Below are positions 8,455 through 17,353 of a stretch of DNA of 51,655 bases, piece by piece. The stretch is from assembly GCF_030408615.1 (NCBI RefSeq), contig NZ_CP047188.1:1-51655 (forward strand), given 5' to 3'. Both the position numbers and the translations under genes were made by a program. The DNA comes from Corynebacterium bovis DSM 20582 = CIP 54.80. GTDB lineage: Bacteria > Actinomycetota > Actinomycetes > Mycobacteriales > Mycobacteriaceae. The notes beneath the pieces were generated by a model, which worked only from the letters and a program-made list of their open reading frames with translations, was not told the origin of the DNA and made no database searches. How positions within the stretch are numbered: the first letter of the stretch is position 1; each line of letters begins with the position of its first letter.

Positions 8455-9306
8455 ATGAGTGATGCATACCCCCAGCCCCGCCGCCGGCGATCGCGGTGGT
8501 GGATTCCGGCGATCGCGGTCGTCGTCGTCATTGCCGTCGCCGCGGCCATGGTGTGGCTGTCGTCGCGCGGCCACAAAGACGGGGAGACGTCTGCACCGCA
8601 GGCGAGCCAGCAGACGTCGACGCCGGCAAGCCAGCCCGGCATGGCCACCACCGGCGGCGGTGGCAACGTGAACTCTGACTTCTGGGGTCGGCGCGTGGTG
8701 GTCCCGTCGAATCCCGACGGGGACGTGCTGGAGCAGCATCCGGTCGATCCGGCCAATGCGTGCGACAAGTCGAGCTATGCGCGCGTGCCCGGTGACCTCC
8801 AGGCGCAGCGGACGCACACCATGTCCACGCTGTGGAGCTCGACCGATGGACCAACCGGGATCACCGAGTCGATTCCCAGCGGGTACAGCCACACCCCGCA
8901 GGGTGCAGCTCTTGCAGGATGGAACTACTTCTCCCTGTTTAATGTTGGTGGGGAAATTGGGTATTCATCAGCTCGGAACTTCTTCGGGTTCTCTGAAGAA
9001 GAGAAGAGGGAGCTTGAATCAATTCCTGGAGGTCCAGATAAGGAAATCACACGCGACAGGACGAAGATGGTCGCTCCGGCTGCCGTGAAGTACCTCAGCT
9101 GCCACGACGACCAGGTTGTCGTCCAGTACTTCCTTCCTGTCCCGGACATGAATACCGGTGAGGCGGATCGACCGAGGTACGCCCTTCTCCAGCTGCCGGT
9201 GAAGTGGGTTGGCGGCCACTGGGAACTCAACATGGACAAGAACACGAACACAGGCGGAAACATGGTCGACTCCATCGATGGTGAGGCGGTCCAATGGGAC
9301 TACTAA
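8455..9306 (+). CDS. Single-pass membrane protein, T4SS-associated, HSPQGA-type domain
   Basis: ATG 8455 follows AAGGAGCTTTGCGC. The 283-residue protein has a basic N-terminus (RRRRSRWW), a transmembrane helix at about 16-36, a Ser/Thr/Gln-rich linker, and an extracytoplasmic domain sharing GYSHTPQGAALAGWN and a terminal W-rich strand with the upstream lipoprotein. Paired cysteines (NACDKSS, LSCHDDQ) may be bridged. Codons for about residues 160-200 (nt 8930-9060) are visibly AT-richer than the surroundings, suggesting recombination inside the exposed domain. It overlaps the VirB6-like gene by 13 bases. Likely a VirB8-like or surface component. Confidence 0.8.
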   Translation: MSDAYPQPRRRRSRWWIPAIAVVVVIAVAAAMVWLSSRGHKDGETSAPQASQQTSTPASQPGMATTGGGGNVNSDFWGRRVVVPSNPDGDVLEQHPVDPANACDKSSYARVPGDLQAQRTHTMSTLWSSTDGPTGITESIPSGYSHTPQGAALAGWNYFSLFNVGGEIGYSSARNFFGFSEEEKRELESIPGGPDKEITRDRTKMVAPAAVKYLSCHDDQVVVQYFLPVPDMNTGEADRPRYALLQLPVKWVGGHWELNMDKNTNTGGNMVDSIDGEAVQWDY

Positions 9307-11111
9307 ACAGGTTGTCTGTGCTGGTCGTCACTGTCGTTGTGCTGCTTGTGGGTTCGGGGACGGCCTCGGCGGAGCCGCAGCAGAACGACTTCCAGAAGGA
9401 CTTCGCCCAGTGCAAGGAGGAGCACGGCGGACCCGCCATCTTATGGAAGGGTGCAGACGACTGGATATTCGACAAGCTCCCCGAACCAGTCAGGGGAGGA
9501 TTGGACAACGTCAACTGCACCATCCAGGGCGCGAGTGATCATCCCGGGGATGCGTTATCGACGGCGGCGGGAAACGCGGCGTCGAAGTTCTGGGGTGACC
9601 CGGTCGGCAAGTTCGCCAAGTCCGTCATCGAGGGCAATGAGCAGGCCCTGCAGATGGTGATGACGTTCTGGATGGACTTCGACATGGGCAAGGCCATGGT
9701 CGAGTCTAATTCGACCGGCGTGGTGAACATCATGTGGGTGATCGTGCTGGGGGCGATGGTGGTCAACTTGATCATCGTCGGGTCCCGGATGGTGTGGCTG
9801 CGCCGCCAGGGTGTCGCCGACGGCCTCGAGGAAGTCGGCGGGATGTTCTGGAATGCTGCGCTGTACTCGATTGTTCTTCCTGCTGGAATCTTCTCTGCGG
9901 TGGGTGCGACGGATGTGCTCAGTCATGCGATTCTGGAGAACTTCGGCGCGTCGGACTCCAAGTCGTTCCTGGACGGGGTCAACCTCGGCGACGACCAGGC
10001 GGGCCCTGTGGTGATGCTGTTCATCGCCGGGTTGGCGTTCGCCGGATCGGCGGTGCAGTTTCTGGCGATGGTCGCCCGGGTGCTGATCCTTCCGGTGCTG
10101 ATCGGCCTGATGCCGTTGTTCGCGGGGATCTCGGCGACCGACTGGGGCCGACAGGCGCTGGCGTCGGCGCGCAACTGGTTGATCGCACTGGTGCTGTACA
10201 AGCCTGTGGCGGCACTGTTCTACTGCGTGGCGTTCTGGGTCCACGACAACGTTGAGGGCGACGGCATCGTGTGGACTGCGGTGCGCGGCTTGGCGGTCGG
10301 TTTGGCGGGCTTTTCGATCCTGTCGCTGGTCAAGGTCATCATCCCTGGCATGGCGTCGATGGGGGGAGCGAACTCCGCGGCGATGGGTGGGGCTCTCGGT
10401 GGGGTGACCGGCGCTGTTGCGGCCGGGGCGATCAGCGGCATGGGTGGTGTTGCCGGCATGGCCGGCAAGGCAGCCACCGGTGCAGGAAAGTCGGCGACCG
10501 GGGGAGGGGCTGCCAGGACCGGATCCGCCGCGTCCCGTTCGGCGACCGGTGCCGGCCGATCCGGCGTCGGTGGAGGCGGCGGTGCGTCGTCGGCGTCGCC
10601 GGCGGGGATGCCGGCCGGGGCATCGGGGGCGTCCGCGACCACCGGTTCCGGTGGTGTTGGTGTCGCCGCCTCGCCAGCCGGTGCCGGTGCCTCGGGGGCC
10701 GGTCACGCTCATGCCGGGTCCACCGGAGGCAGTGCTGCTGTTGGCGGTGGGGGGCTGGGGGCCGGCTCCGGCGGTGGTGCGGGTGCGCCGGCGGGGTCCG
10801 GTGCGGTGGCGACGTCGGCCAATCATGCGGCAGGTGAGTCTGCGTCACCGGGGTCTGGATCGGCCGGAGGCGGTGGTGCCGCAGGACACGTGTCTGGTGG
10901 AACTGGTGGTGCTGGTCGGGTCCGTGGCGCGGCGGGAACGGCGATGGCCCGTGTCGGCCAGGGTGGGGCGACGGTCGCTCGGGGGGCTGCGGCCGCGTCG
11001 CGTATTGCCCGTGCTGCAGGGCGGACCGCGGGAGCGGTGTCGCAGCACACCGGGATGCTGTTCGACGACAGCATCGGTTCGTCCGGTCATCCGGGTCAGA
11101 TCAGAAGGTAG
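9294..11111 (+). CDS. VirB6/TrbL-like polytopic channel protein with long Gly/Ala/Ser tail
   Basis: A 605-residue integral membrane protein. An N-terminal signal-like segment ends TASAEP. A soluble region with two cysteines follows, then six to seven hydrophobic helices between about residues 140 and 360 (GVVNIMWVIVLGAMVVNLIIVG; VLILPVLIGLMPLFAGISAT; NWLIALVLYKPVAALFYCVAFW). The order and the LILPVLIGLMPLF/YKPVAAL elements match the TrbL/VirB6 family as found in actinobacterial T4SS (SCO6881-like), the inner-membrane channel core. After about residue 365 the protein is an unusual 190-residue run of Gly, Ala and Ser with scattered Arg, before a short basic end. The start overlaps the previous gene. 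Confidence 0.9.
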   Translation: MGLLNRLSVLVVTVVVLLVGSGTASAEPQQNDFQKDFAQCKEEHGGPAILWKGADDWIFDKLPEPVRGGLDNVNCTIQGASDHPGDALSTAAGNAASKFWGDPVGKFAKSVIEGNEQALQMVMTFWMDFDMGKAMVESNSTGVVNIMWVIVLGAMVVNLIIVGSRMVWLRRQGVADGLEEVGGMFWNAALYSIVLPAGIFSAVGATDVLSHAILENFGASDSKSFLDGVNLGDDQAGPVVMLFIAGLAFAGSAVQFLAMVARVLILPVLIGLMPLFAGISATDWGRQALASARNWLIALVLYKPVAALFYCVAFWVHDNVEGDGIVWTAVRGLAVGLAGFSILSLVKVIIPGMASMGGANSAAMGGALGGVTGAVAAGAISGMGGVAGMAGKAATGAGKSATGGGAARTGSAASRSATGAGRSGVGGGGGASSASPAGMPAGASGASATTGSGGVGVAASPAGAGASGAGHAHAGSTGGSAAVGGGGLGAGSGGGAGAPAGSGAVATSANHAAGESASPGSGSAGGGGAAGHVSGGTGGAGRVRGAAGTAMARVGQGGATVARGAAAASRIARAAGRTAGAVSQHTGMLFDDSIGSSGHPGQIRR

Positions 11112-11121
11112 GTGGGTTGGA

Positions 11122-12594
11122 GTGGAAGCAGCGGAAATCAGGACGTACACGCTGGGTCGGCCGCCGGCCACGACTGGTCTGGGCGGGATCTCGATGAAGA
11201 CAACGGTCATGATCGCCGTGACGTTCGTGTCGGTGATCGGCACGTTCGTGTTGCTCGGACCGTTGGTGGCACTGGTGGTTGCGTTGTGTGGGGCGGGGTT
11301 GATCGCGGTGGTGGCGGTGCCTGTTCGAGGCCGGTCGATGGCGGCAGTGATGCAGTTGTCGTGGCAGGCGCGCAGACGAACCCGGCGGGGGGAGGGGTTG
11401 TACGTCTCGGGCCCGGACTCGAAGGTGCCGGGAGGTAGGTTTGCCGCGCCCGGTCCGCTGGCCAGGATTGAGCTGGTCGAGTCGGTTGATTCGGCGGGCA
11501 ACGCCTATGCGATCGCTGTGGATCGGCCGAACAACCGGGCGACGGTGTTCTTCGACTGCCAGTTGACCGGTGATGTCGACCGCACGATCGCCGAGCGGGA
11601 CCAGAACACCGCCGACTACGGACGGTTCATGGCGGGGTTGAGCTTGTCGGGCGATGTTGTCAGCGACGTGACGGTGATCTCGCACCGTCCGGCCACGGGA
11701 CAGTTGGCCGAGCAGGAGGTTTCGGCCCAGCTTGACCCCAATTCTCCTGAGCTGGCCCGGAGGATCCAGGCGGAGGCTGCCGCCGAGTTGTCGACTGCCG
11801 GTGCGGAGCTGGAGTGCCACAAGGCGATCACGTTTGCGATCGATCGGACCGAGAAGCTCGACGACAGCTTCATCGACAACCTGAACTACCTGATCCCGAA
11901 CATCTACCCCGAGCTGGCCTGGGCCGGGATCATCGCTGCCCCGATGGACTATGAGGCGGTGGTGTCGAGGGTGCACAGCTTCTACGATCCGTCGACCGAG
12001 CCGTTGTTCGAGTCGCTGCGGGTCGAAGGGCGCAGCCACGGCCTGTCCTGGCACGACGTTGGTCCTGGGTACGCGGATGCGTCGGATTCGGTGTACTGCC
12101 ACGAGAACTGCCGGTCGATGACCTGGGAGATGGTCGAGGCCCCGGCGTCGACGTTCGAGGACCGGGTGCTGCGTCCGCTGGCGCAGCCGAACGTCAACAT
12201 TCCGCGTGGCCGGTTGGCGTTGATCTACTTCCCGATCAGCTCCGAGCGGGGATCGAAGATCGTTGAGCGGGAGCACAAGGATGCCCTGGTTGGAATGAAC
12301 AGTTCCAAGTCGATCACCAAGACATCTGCGACGATTCGCGCCGAGGAAACTGACCAGGCCCGCCGCGAGGTCGGCCGTGGGGCACAGATGGGGCTGTACT
12401 CGCTGATGTACACCGCCACGCTCGGGCCGGACGATGACGCTCGGCGTGTGTCCAGCGCGGTGCGGCAGGCGGCCAGCCAGGCGTCGATTCGGCTGGAACC
12501 GTACAAGGGCATGCACGATGCGGGATTCGCCATCACCGCCGGGATCGGTGTGACCTCCAGCGGGTTGAACACCGTGGCACGGACCCTGCGGTGA
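11122..12594 (+). CDS. SCO6880-family T4SS membrane protein
   Basis: GTG 11122 is chosen because it begins the sequence EIRTYTLGRPPATTGLGGIS, typical of SCO6880 proteins; a longer frame reading upstream is a shadow of the Gly/Ala tail of the preceding gene. Two hydrophobic segments follow near residues 30-72. The remaining 400 residues are soluble, rich in alpha/beta pattern, with conserved-looking IELVESVDSAGNAYAI, HDVGPGYAD and SITKTSATIRAEETDQARREV. Members occur only beside VirB4 and VirD4 in actinobacterial conjugation clusters and are thought to act with VirB4 at the inner membrane. Length 490. It ends 53 bases before the next gene. Confidence 0.87.
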   Translation: MEAAEIRTYTLGRPPATTGLGGISMKTTVMIAVTFVSVIGTFVLLGPLVALVVALCGAGLIAVVAVPVRGRSMAAVMQLSWQARRRTRRGEGLYVSGPDSKVPGGRFAAPGPLARIELVESVDSAGNAYAIAVDRPNNRATVFFDCQLTGDVDRTIAERDQNTADYGRFMAGLSLSGDVVSDVTVISHRPATGQLAEQEVSAQLDPNSPELARRIQAEAAAELSTAGAELECHKAITFAIDRTEKLDDSFIDNLNYLIPNIYPELAWAGIIAAPMDYEAVVSRVHSFYDPSTEPLFESLRVEGRSHGLSWHDVGPGYADASDSVYCHENCRSMTWEMVEAPASTFEDRVLRPLAQPNVNIPRGRLALIYFPISSERGSKIVEREHKDALVGMNSSKSITKTSATIRAEETDQARREVGRGAQMGLYSLMYTATLGPDDDARRVSSAVRQAASQASIRLEPYKGMHDAGFAITAGIGVTSSGLNTVARTLR

Positions 12595-12647
12595 GCGGCA
12601 GGCACAGACGAGACAAAGACACGCGATAGAGACACGAAAGAGCAGGC

Positions 12648-13799
12648 ATGGCACAGAAAACCGGTCAAGCAGCGGTGACAGGACGCGGCGGTGCTGGAGT
12701 ACCGCGGGGTCGACGGAGTGGTTCGTGGCCGATGCGGCTGCTCGATTGGATCTCCGGATCCGGTTCAGGACGGTCGTCGCCCCGGCCGGAGCTGGGACAG
12801 ACCAGGTTGGTCGAGGAGCGAGACGTCCGGGGGTTCGATACCGGCATGTTCCTGGATCATGGTCGCCGGCAGGGCACGGTGAACCTGTCGTTGCCCCAGT
12901 TCGACCCGGAGCAGGAGGCGGGTTCGCCGCTGGTCGACGAGTCCTCGTGGCGGGAGTGGGAGGACCAGATCAGCCGGGTCGAGCAGATGGTATGCACCGC
13001 CACGATCGACGAAGCCGGGGCCGGTGCAGCGGCCCCGAGGATTGCGACGACCTTCAGGGCGGTCGGCAAAGCCGAGCGTCGCGACATGGGCCGGTTGGCC
13101 ACCGAGGTCTCACTGCGGATCCCCCAGCTCTACGACCATGCCGAAGCCCTGGGCCTGTCGGCCAGGCCGATGACGGCTGATGCGGCGGGGACAGCCGTGG
13201 CCCGGGCGTTGACGGGGGTGCAGATCCCGTTCGGCCGAATCAACGAGGTTGGCTGGGACGTGTTCAACGAGGAGGTCGTGCTCGACGTTCCCGCTGTCCG
13301 CGCGATCAGCGGGGCCGGGCCTGTCGATTCGGACGGTGACCACGACCGGGGCCGTGATCTGCGTCGGTGCGTGGCGTTCGTCGCCGACATCTCCGATGAC
13401 CAGGTTGCCGGTGTGGTCGATCAGATCATGGCGGACTGGTCGAATCTGGGCCAGGCGGCCGGGTCGGGGTTGTTGCGTCGGACCAGGATGTTTCGCCCGT
13501 ACGTGCTGCCCGACGGCGTCGGTGAGGGTCTGGCCACGGGTCAGGGGCGCCGGTGGGCGGTGCTGACGGTGGTGGGCAATGAGGCCGCGGATGTGGCGTT
13601 GCGGGCTGCGGTGGATCTGGCTCCGGAGGTCGGTCTGAAGGTCCGACGGTGCCGGGGGCGAATGGCCACCGGCGTGCTGTCGGGTCTGGGGGTCGGGGTG
13701 TGTGGATGGCAGCACATTGCCGCGGCCGACCGGATTACTGGTCCCACGGCAATTCGGCAGACGCCGGCGGACAATGGAAGGACGAAGGCATGGGAATGA
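12648..13799 (+). CDS. Conserved T4SS-operon protein between SCO6880 and VirB4
   Basis: A 383-residue protein, soluble except for a weak hydrophobic stretch near the C-terminus (GVLSGLGVGVCGWQHIAAADR). It starts with a basic, disordered 45 residues, then a mixed alpha/beta domain. I do not recognise a named family. The gene overlaps virB4 by ten bases, which points to coupled translation and probably to a direct complex with the ATPase. It could be the part of a VirB3/VirB4-type assembly that replaces the VirB4 N-terminal domain, since the VirB4 here is short; this is inference. Confidence 0.75.
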   Translation: MAQKTGQAAVTGRGGAGVPRGRRSGSWPMRLLDWISGSGSGRSSPRPELGQTRLVEERDVRGFDTGMFLDHGRRQGTVNLSLPQFDPEQEAGSPLVDESSWREWEDQISRVEQMVCTATIDEAGAGAAAPRIATTFRAVGKAERRDMGRLATEVSLRIPQLYDHAEALGLSARPMTADAAGTAVARALTGVQIPFGRINEVGWDVFNEEVVLDVPAVRAISGAGPVDSDGDHDRGRDLRRCVAFVADISDDQVAGVVDQIMADWSNLGQAAGSGLLRRTRMFRPYVLPDGVGEGLATGQGRRWAVLTVVGNEAADVALRAAVDLAPEVGLKVRRCRGRMATGVLSGLGVGVCGWQHIAAADRITGPTAIRQTPADNGRTKAWE

Positions 13800-15547
13800 T
13801 TCCGAAGTGGCTCAAGGGCCGGTCGCGCGCCAGTGACGACGATCGGTTCCGGGTGCTCTACGCAGCGATTCTGGATGGAACGGCTGAGGCACCGCGGTGG
13901 CACGAGACCGACGGGATGGCCTTCGCGCGGTGGAAGTCGCGCAACCGGGATGTCACGGATCGGATGGATCGGATCAAGCGGGCCGAGGCCGGTATTGCCC
14001 CGGTGGCGTTCGAGGAAACGTTTTCGGCTGCCTCACGACGTGGCTATGCCGCCCCCGGCGGCGGATACGCCCGGGCGGTGGGAGAGGCGCGGCGGTACCA
14101 GACCGCAACGAGCCTGAACGCGGGATTCCAGCCCAACGTGGTCGGGGCTCCGGCCCCGATGATCGGCGCACCTTTGGGGCGTCACGTCGTCACCGGTGTC
14201 GATGTCGGATTCGATGCGCTGAGCTGGTTTGCCGAGGGGATCATCTCGAATCCGTCGGCTTTCGTGATGAGTCTTCCTGGTCTGGGGAAGTCGACGTTTA
14301 TCCGGAAGATCCTGATGAACCATGTCGCCCAGGGGCACGTGCCGATCATCGCCGGGGATATTAAGCGCGAGTACGTCGGCTTCGCCGAGCAGGTCGGGGG
14401 CCAGGTGATCACCCTGGCTCCGGGGAAGGGGCGGATCAACCCGCTCGATGCCGGGGCGTTGGGCGGGATCGTGCCGATCCTGGAGGACAATCGGGATCGG
14501 CTGGCTGCCGAGGGGAAGCTCGGTGTCATTGACGAGGTCAAGGACAAGGTCCGCCACCGGCAGGTGACCATGGTTGCCTCGCTGCTGTCGCTGGGTCGGT
14601 CGGGCCCGGTCAAGGACTACGAGACGACGTTGATCTCGTGTGCGCTGCGTGAGATGTACGCCTCGGAAGATTCGGGGTTCGACTGGGCGAGTCCGCCGCT
14701 GGTGGCGGATCTGATTGATCACCTCGACCGCGGCACTCCGGAGTTGTGGCGCATCGCTCGGGCGAGGACCGAGGCCGAGTGGTTCGCCCGGGTCGATGAG
14801 CTGATCCTGTCGCTGAATTCCCTGCTCGACGGTGCGACCGGTCAGATCTTCAACGGGCACACCACTGATCCGATCAGCGTGGACTCGACGGCGGTGGTCA
14901 TGGACGTCTCCAGCGTCGACCGGGGCGATGCTGCGATGAAGGCTGCCGTGATCCTGTCGGCCTGGTCGGCGGCATTCGGTGCGGTCGAGGCCGCGCACAC
15001 GCTGGCCGATGTGGGGCTGCGTCGGCAGAAGTACTTCGCGTTGACGTTGGACGAGATGTGGCAGACCCTCGGTGCAGCCCCGGGGCTGGTGGCCCGTGTC
15101 GACGAGATCAGCCGACTCAACCGTACGGATGGCACGGCGCTGTACGAGATCACGCACACCAGCGAGGACCTGGAGGCGTTGCCGACCGAGGAGGACAGGA
15201 AGAAAGCCAAAGGCTTTATCGCCCGGGCCGGGGCGGTGGTCTGCGGTGGGTTGCCGATGGAGGAGATCCATCTTCTGCAGAACACGCTGCGGTTTACCTC
15301 TGCCGAGGCGGACAGGGTGGTGTCCTGGTCGCGGGGTGCGACACCGAAGCGATCAAGGGGTGGTGGCCGCAAGGCGCCACCGCCTGGTCGGGGCCGGTTC
15401 ATGATCAAGCCGAGCAAGGACGGTGCACCGGGTATCCCGCTGCAGACGGTGCTGCACTTCACCGAGGTCGAGCTGGACCTGCACAACACCAACAAGCGGT
15501 TCGATGATCTGTACGCCGCCGCCGAACGATCCCCGGTGGGAGCGTGA
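13790..15547 (+). CDS. virB4: VirB4-family T4SS ATPase
   Basis: ATG 13790 is inside the end of the previous gene, in frame with the conserved product. The 585-residue protein has Walker A LPGLGKST (Lys about 167) with the typical preceding NPSAFVMSLPG, a Walker B FALTLDEMW near residue 421, and downstream HTSEDLEAL, the region that in VirB4 senses nucleotide. Such ATPases dock on the cytoplasmic face of the channel and drive assembly and substrate transfer. The N-terminal domain that is about 200 residues in many VirB4 proteins is reduced to about 130. No membrane segment is seen. It sits between an unknown partner gene and a tiny HTH gene. Confidence 0.93.
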   Translation: MGMIPKWLKGRSRASDDDRFRVLYAAILDGTAEAPRWHETDGMAFARWKSRNRDVTDRMDRIKRAEAGIAPVAFEETFSAASRRGYAAPGGGYARAVGEARRYQTATSLNAGFQPNVVGAPAPMIGAPLGRHVVTGVDVGFDALSWFAEGIISNPSAFVMSLPGLGKSTFIRKILMNHVAQGHVPIIAGDIKREYVGFAEQVGGQVITLAPGKGRINPLDAGALGGIVPILEDNRDRLAAEGKLGVIDEVKDKVRHRQVTMVASLLSLGRSGPVKDYETTLISCALREMYASEDSGFDWASPPLVADLIDHLDRGTPELWRIARARTEAEWFARVDELILSLNSLLDGATGQIFNGHTTDPISVDSTAVVMDVSSVDRGDAAMKAAVILSAWSAAFGAVEAAHTLADVGLRRQKYFALTLDEMWQTLGAAPGLVARVDEISRLNRTDGTALYEITHTSEDLEALPTEEDRKKAKGFIARAGAVVCGGLPMEEIHLLQNTLRFTSAEADRVVSWSRGATPKRSRGGGRKAPPPGRGRFMIKPSKDGAPGIPLQTVLHFTEVELDLHNTNKRFDDLYAAAERSPVGA

Positions 15548-15550
15548 ACC

Positions 15551-15814
15551 ATGGGTTTTGTCGCTGAGTACAGTCCCACGGTCCGTGCCGACGCGGTCGA
15601 TCTGCTCCTCGATGGGCTCAGGAAGGGCCTGTCGATCGTCGACGCGGCCGCGGTGGTCCATGACGTCCACGGTGTATCCCGGCAGAGGTTGACCCAGTGG
15701 GCGCGTGCGGACGGTCACGTCCTGCGGCCGACCTACGCCGCCATGGAGGCGGCCCAGGCAGAGATCAGGAAGCTGCGCCGACAAATCGACGTGCTGTCGG
15801 GACGGGAGGACTAG
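15551..15814 (+). CDS. Small HTH protein resembling a transposase N-terminal domain
   Basis: An 87-residue protein starting three bases after virB4. Residues about 8-52 read as a homeodomain-like helix-turn-helix of the type that begins IS3 and related transposases (SPTVRADAVDLLLDGLRKG, LSIVDAAAVVHDVHGVSRQRLTQWAR), and residues 60-84 form a short coiled coil (AAMEAAQAEIRKLRRQIDVL), as in OrfA proteins. No transposase catalytic part or terminal inverted repeats are near, and the gene is tightly packed in the operon, so it looks domesticated. It may bind plasmid DNA, for instance as an operon regulator. The following gene starts three bases on. Confidence 0.72.
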   Translation: MGFVAEYSPTVRADAVDLLLDGLRKGLSIVDAAAVVHDVHGVSRQRLTQWARADGHVLRPTYAAMEAAQAEIRKLRRQIDVLSGRED

Positions 15815-15817
15815 CCG

Positions 15818-17353
15818 GTGAAGGCGCGCGTGGTGAGCATCGGGCTGGTGGTGTGCCTGGTGGTGGTTTTCATCATTGTCCTCATCGGTGCCGGTGACGA
15901 AGACAACCAGTGCACGGCCCCGGGTACAGGCGGGTCAGCGGTGGTTGACGGTGACTTCGCGTACCCGGCAGAAAAAGACAAGGTCACCATGTCCAGCCCG
16001 TTCGGGCCGCGCGACGGTGGGTTCCACAAGGGCCAGGACCTGGCCGGCCCGCTGGGCACGAAGATTTTCGCCTTCGCCGACGGTGAGGTCGTTGCCGCGG
16101 CCGACCAGGGGGTCAGTGGCTTCGGCGGGTGGGTGGTCATCGACCACACCATTGCTGGCCAGCCGCGGTCGACGGTGTACGGGCACATGAATCCCGGCGG
16201 GGTGCACGTGCATGTCGGCGATCACGTGACCCGCGGCCAGCACATCGCCGATATTGGCAATGCTGGTGAGTCGAGTGGCCCGCACCTGCACTTCGAGATC
16301 ACTCGGGGTCTGCGCCTGGCTGGTGGCCAGCAGGAGGACCCGGGCCCGTGGCTGGCCAAAATCGGCAACGGCGGCGGTGGCGAGGCCCCGGCATCTGGTG
16401 GTGCGGCGACCGCACCGGGTGCGGATGTGCCGGTTGCCGCGTCCGGGCGATCGCTGGATGCCCGGCAGTTGGACAACGTCCGGGCGATCATCGCCGCAGG
16501 CAAGGGCCGGGGCGCGTCGCCGAATGTGATCAAGGCGGCGTTGATGGCCGCCTCGCAGGAGTCGAGCTACCGGATGCTGGCGTCTCGGGCGGTGCCGGAG
16601 TCGCTGAACTATCCCAACGACGGTGTCGCCCCGGGTGATGGGATGAGTGTGGGCCTGTTCCAGATTCAGGTGCCGATGAACATGCCGGTCGCCGACGGAA
16701 TGAACAGGGATAAGCAGATCAGCTGGTTCTTTGATACCGCATCCGAGTTGTCGGACCCGGGCAAGGAGGCGTGGGAGATCGCGGCGGATACCGAACGACC
16801 CCGGGAGGACCTGCGCGGCGAGTACAAGCAGTGGGCCGCGGATGCTGACGCGCTGCTAGCCAGCGAGGGCAACATCGCACCGACCGGCGGCAACGATTGT
16901 CCACCCGGGGGTGGTTCTGGGGGCATCCCGGCCAGTGCCAGCGAGTTCGCGAAGAAGGCGATTGAGGCCGCCCGCCGGCAGAAAGGCCAGGACTACGTCT
17001 GGGGCGGCGGTGACGCCAATGGCCCGACCGGTGGTGGTTTCGACTGCTCCGGCCTGACCTTGTACGCCTACGCCCAGGCCTCGGGGGGTGCGGTGGTGAT
17101 GCCGCACTTCACCGGCTCGGATTCCAATCCTGGCCAGCTGCATGATCCGCGGTTGGTTGATGTCCCCCTGGATGCGATTGAGCCAGGCGACCTGCTGTTT
17201 TTCGGATCACTATCGGATACCCACCACGTCGGCATTGCCATTGATAAGACCACGATGATTCATGCGCCGGATTTCGGCCAGCAGGTCAAGGAAGAACCAC
17301 TGAGCCATTTCAGTGACCTGGTCGCGGCCAGGCGGATCAAGGAGGAGAAGTGA
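15818..17353 (+). CDS. Three-domain cell-wall hydrolase: M23 peptidase, lysozyme-like, NlpC/P60
   Basis: GTG 15818 follows GGGAGGACTAGCCG. The 511-residue protein has one N-terminal membrane helix (VVSIGLVVCLVVVFIIVLIG). Residues about 45-170 are a LytM/M23 zinc endopeptidase with both metal motifs (HKGQD and HLHFE). About 205-345 is a lysozyme-like region (IKAALMAASQESSYR, with the Glu expected of VirB1-type transglycosylases; VGLFQIQV). About 370-511 is NlpC/P60 (FDCSGL for the catalytic Cys, THHVGIAI for the His). Together these could cut peptide cross-links and glycan to open peptidoglycan for the channel. It overlaps the next gene by four bases (GTGA). Confidence 0.92.
   Translation: MKARVVSIGLVVCLVVVFIIVLIGAGDEDNQCTAPGTGGSAVVDGDFAYPAEKDKVTMSSPFGPRDGGFHKGQDLAGPLGTKIFAFADGEVVAAADQGVSGFGGWVVIDHTIAGQPRSTVYGHMNPGGVHVHVGDHVTRGQHIADIGNAGESSGPHLHFEITRGLRLAGGQQEDPGPWLAKIGNGGGGEAPASGGAATAPGADVPVAASGRSLDARQLDNVRAIIAAGKGRGASPNVIKAALMAASQESSYRMLASRAVPESLNYPNDGVAPGDGMSVGLFQIQVPMNMPVADGMNRDKQISWFFDTASELSDPGKEAWEIAADTERPREDLRGEYKQWAADADALLASEGNIAPTGGNDCPPGGGSGGIPASASEFAKKAIEAARRQKGQDYVWGGGDANGPTGGGFDCSGLTLYAYAQASGGAVVMPHFTGSDSNPGQLHDPRLVDVPLDAIEPGDLLFFGSLSDTHHVGIAIDKTTMIHAPDFGQQVKEEPLSHFSDLVAARRIKEEK

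Noticed and set aside
15551..15814. An insertion sequence around the small HTH gene
   Set aside because: No catalytic transposase frame, terminal inverted repeats or target duplication nearby; the gene is three bases from both neighbours.
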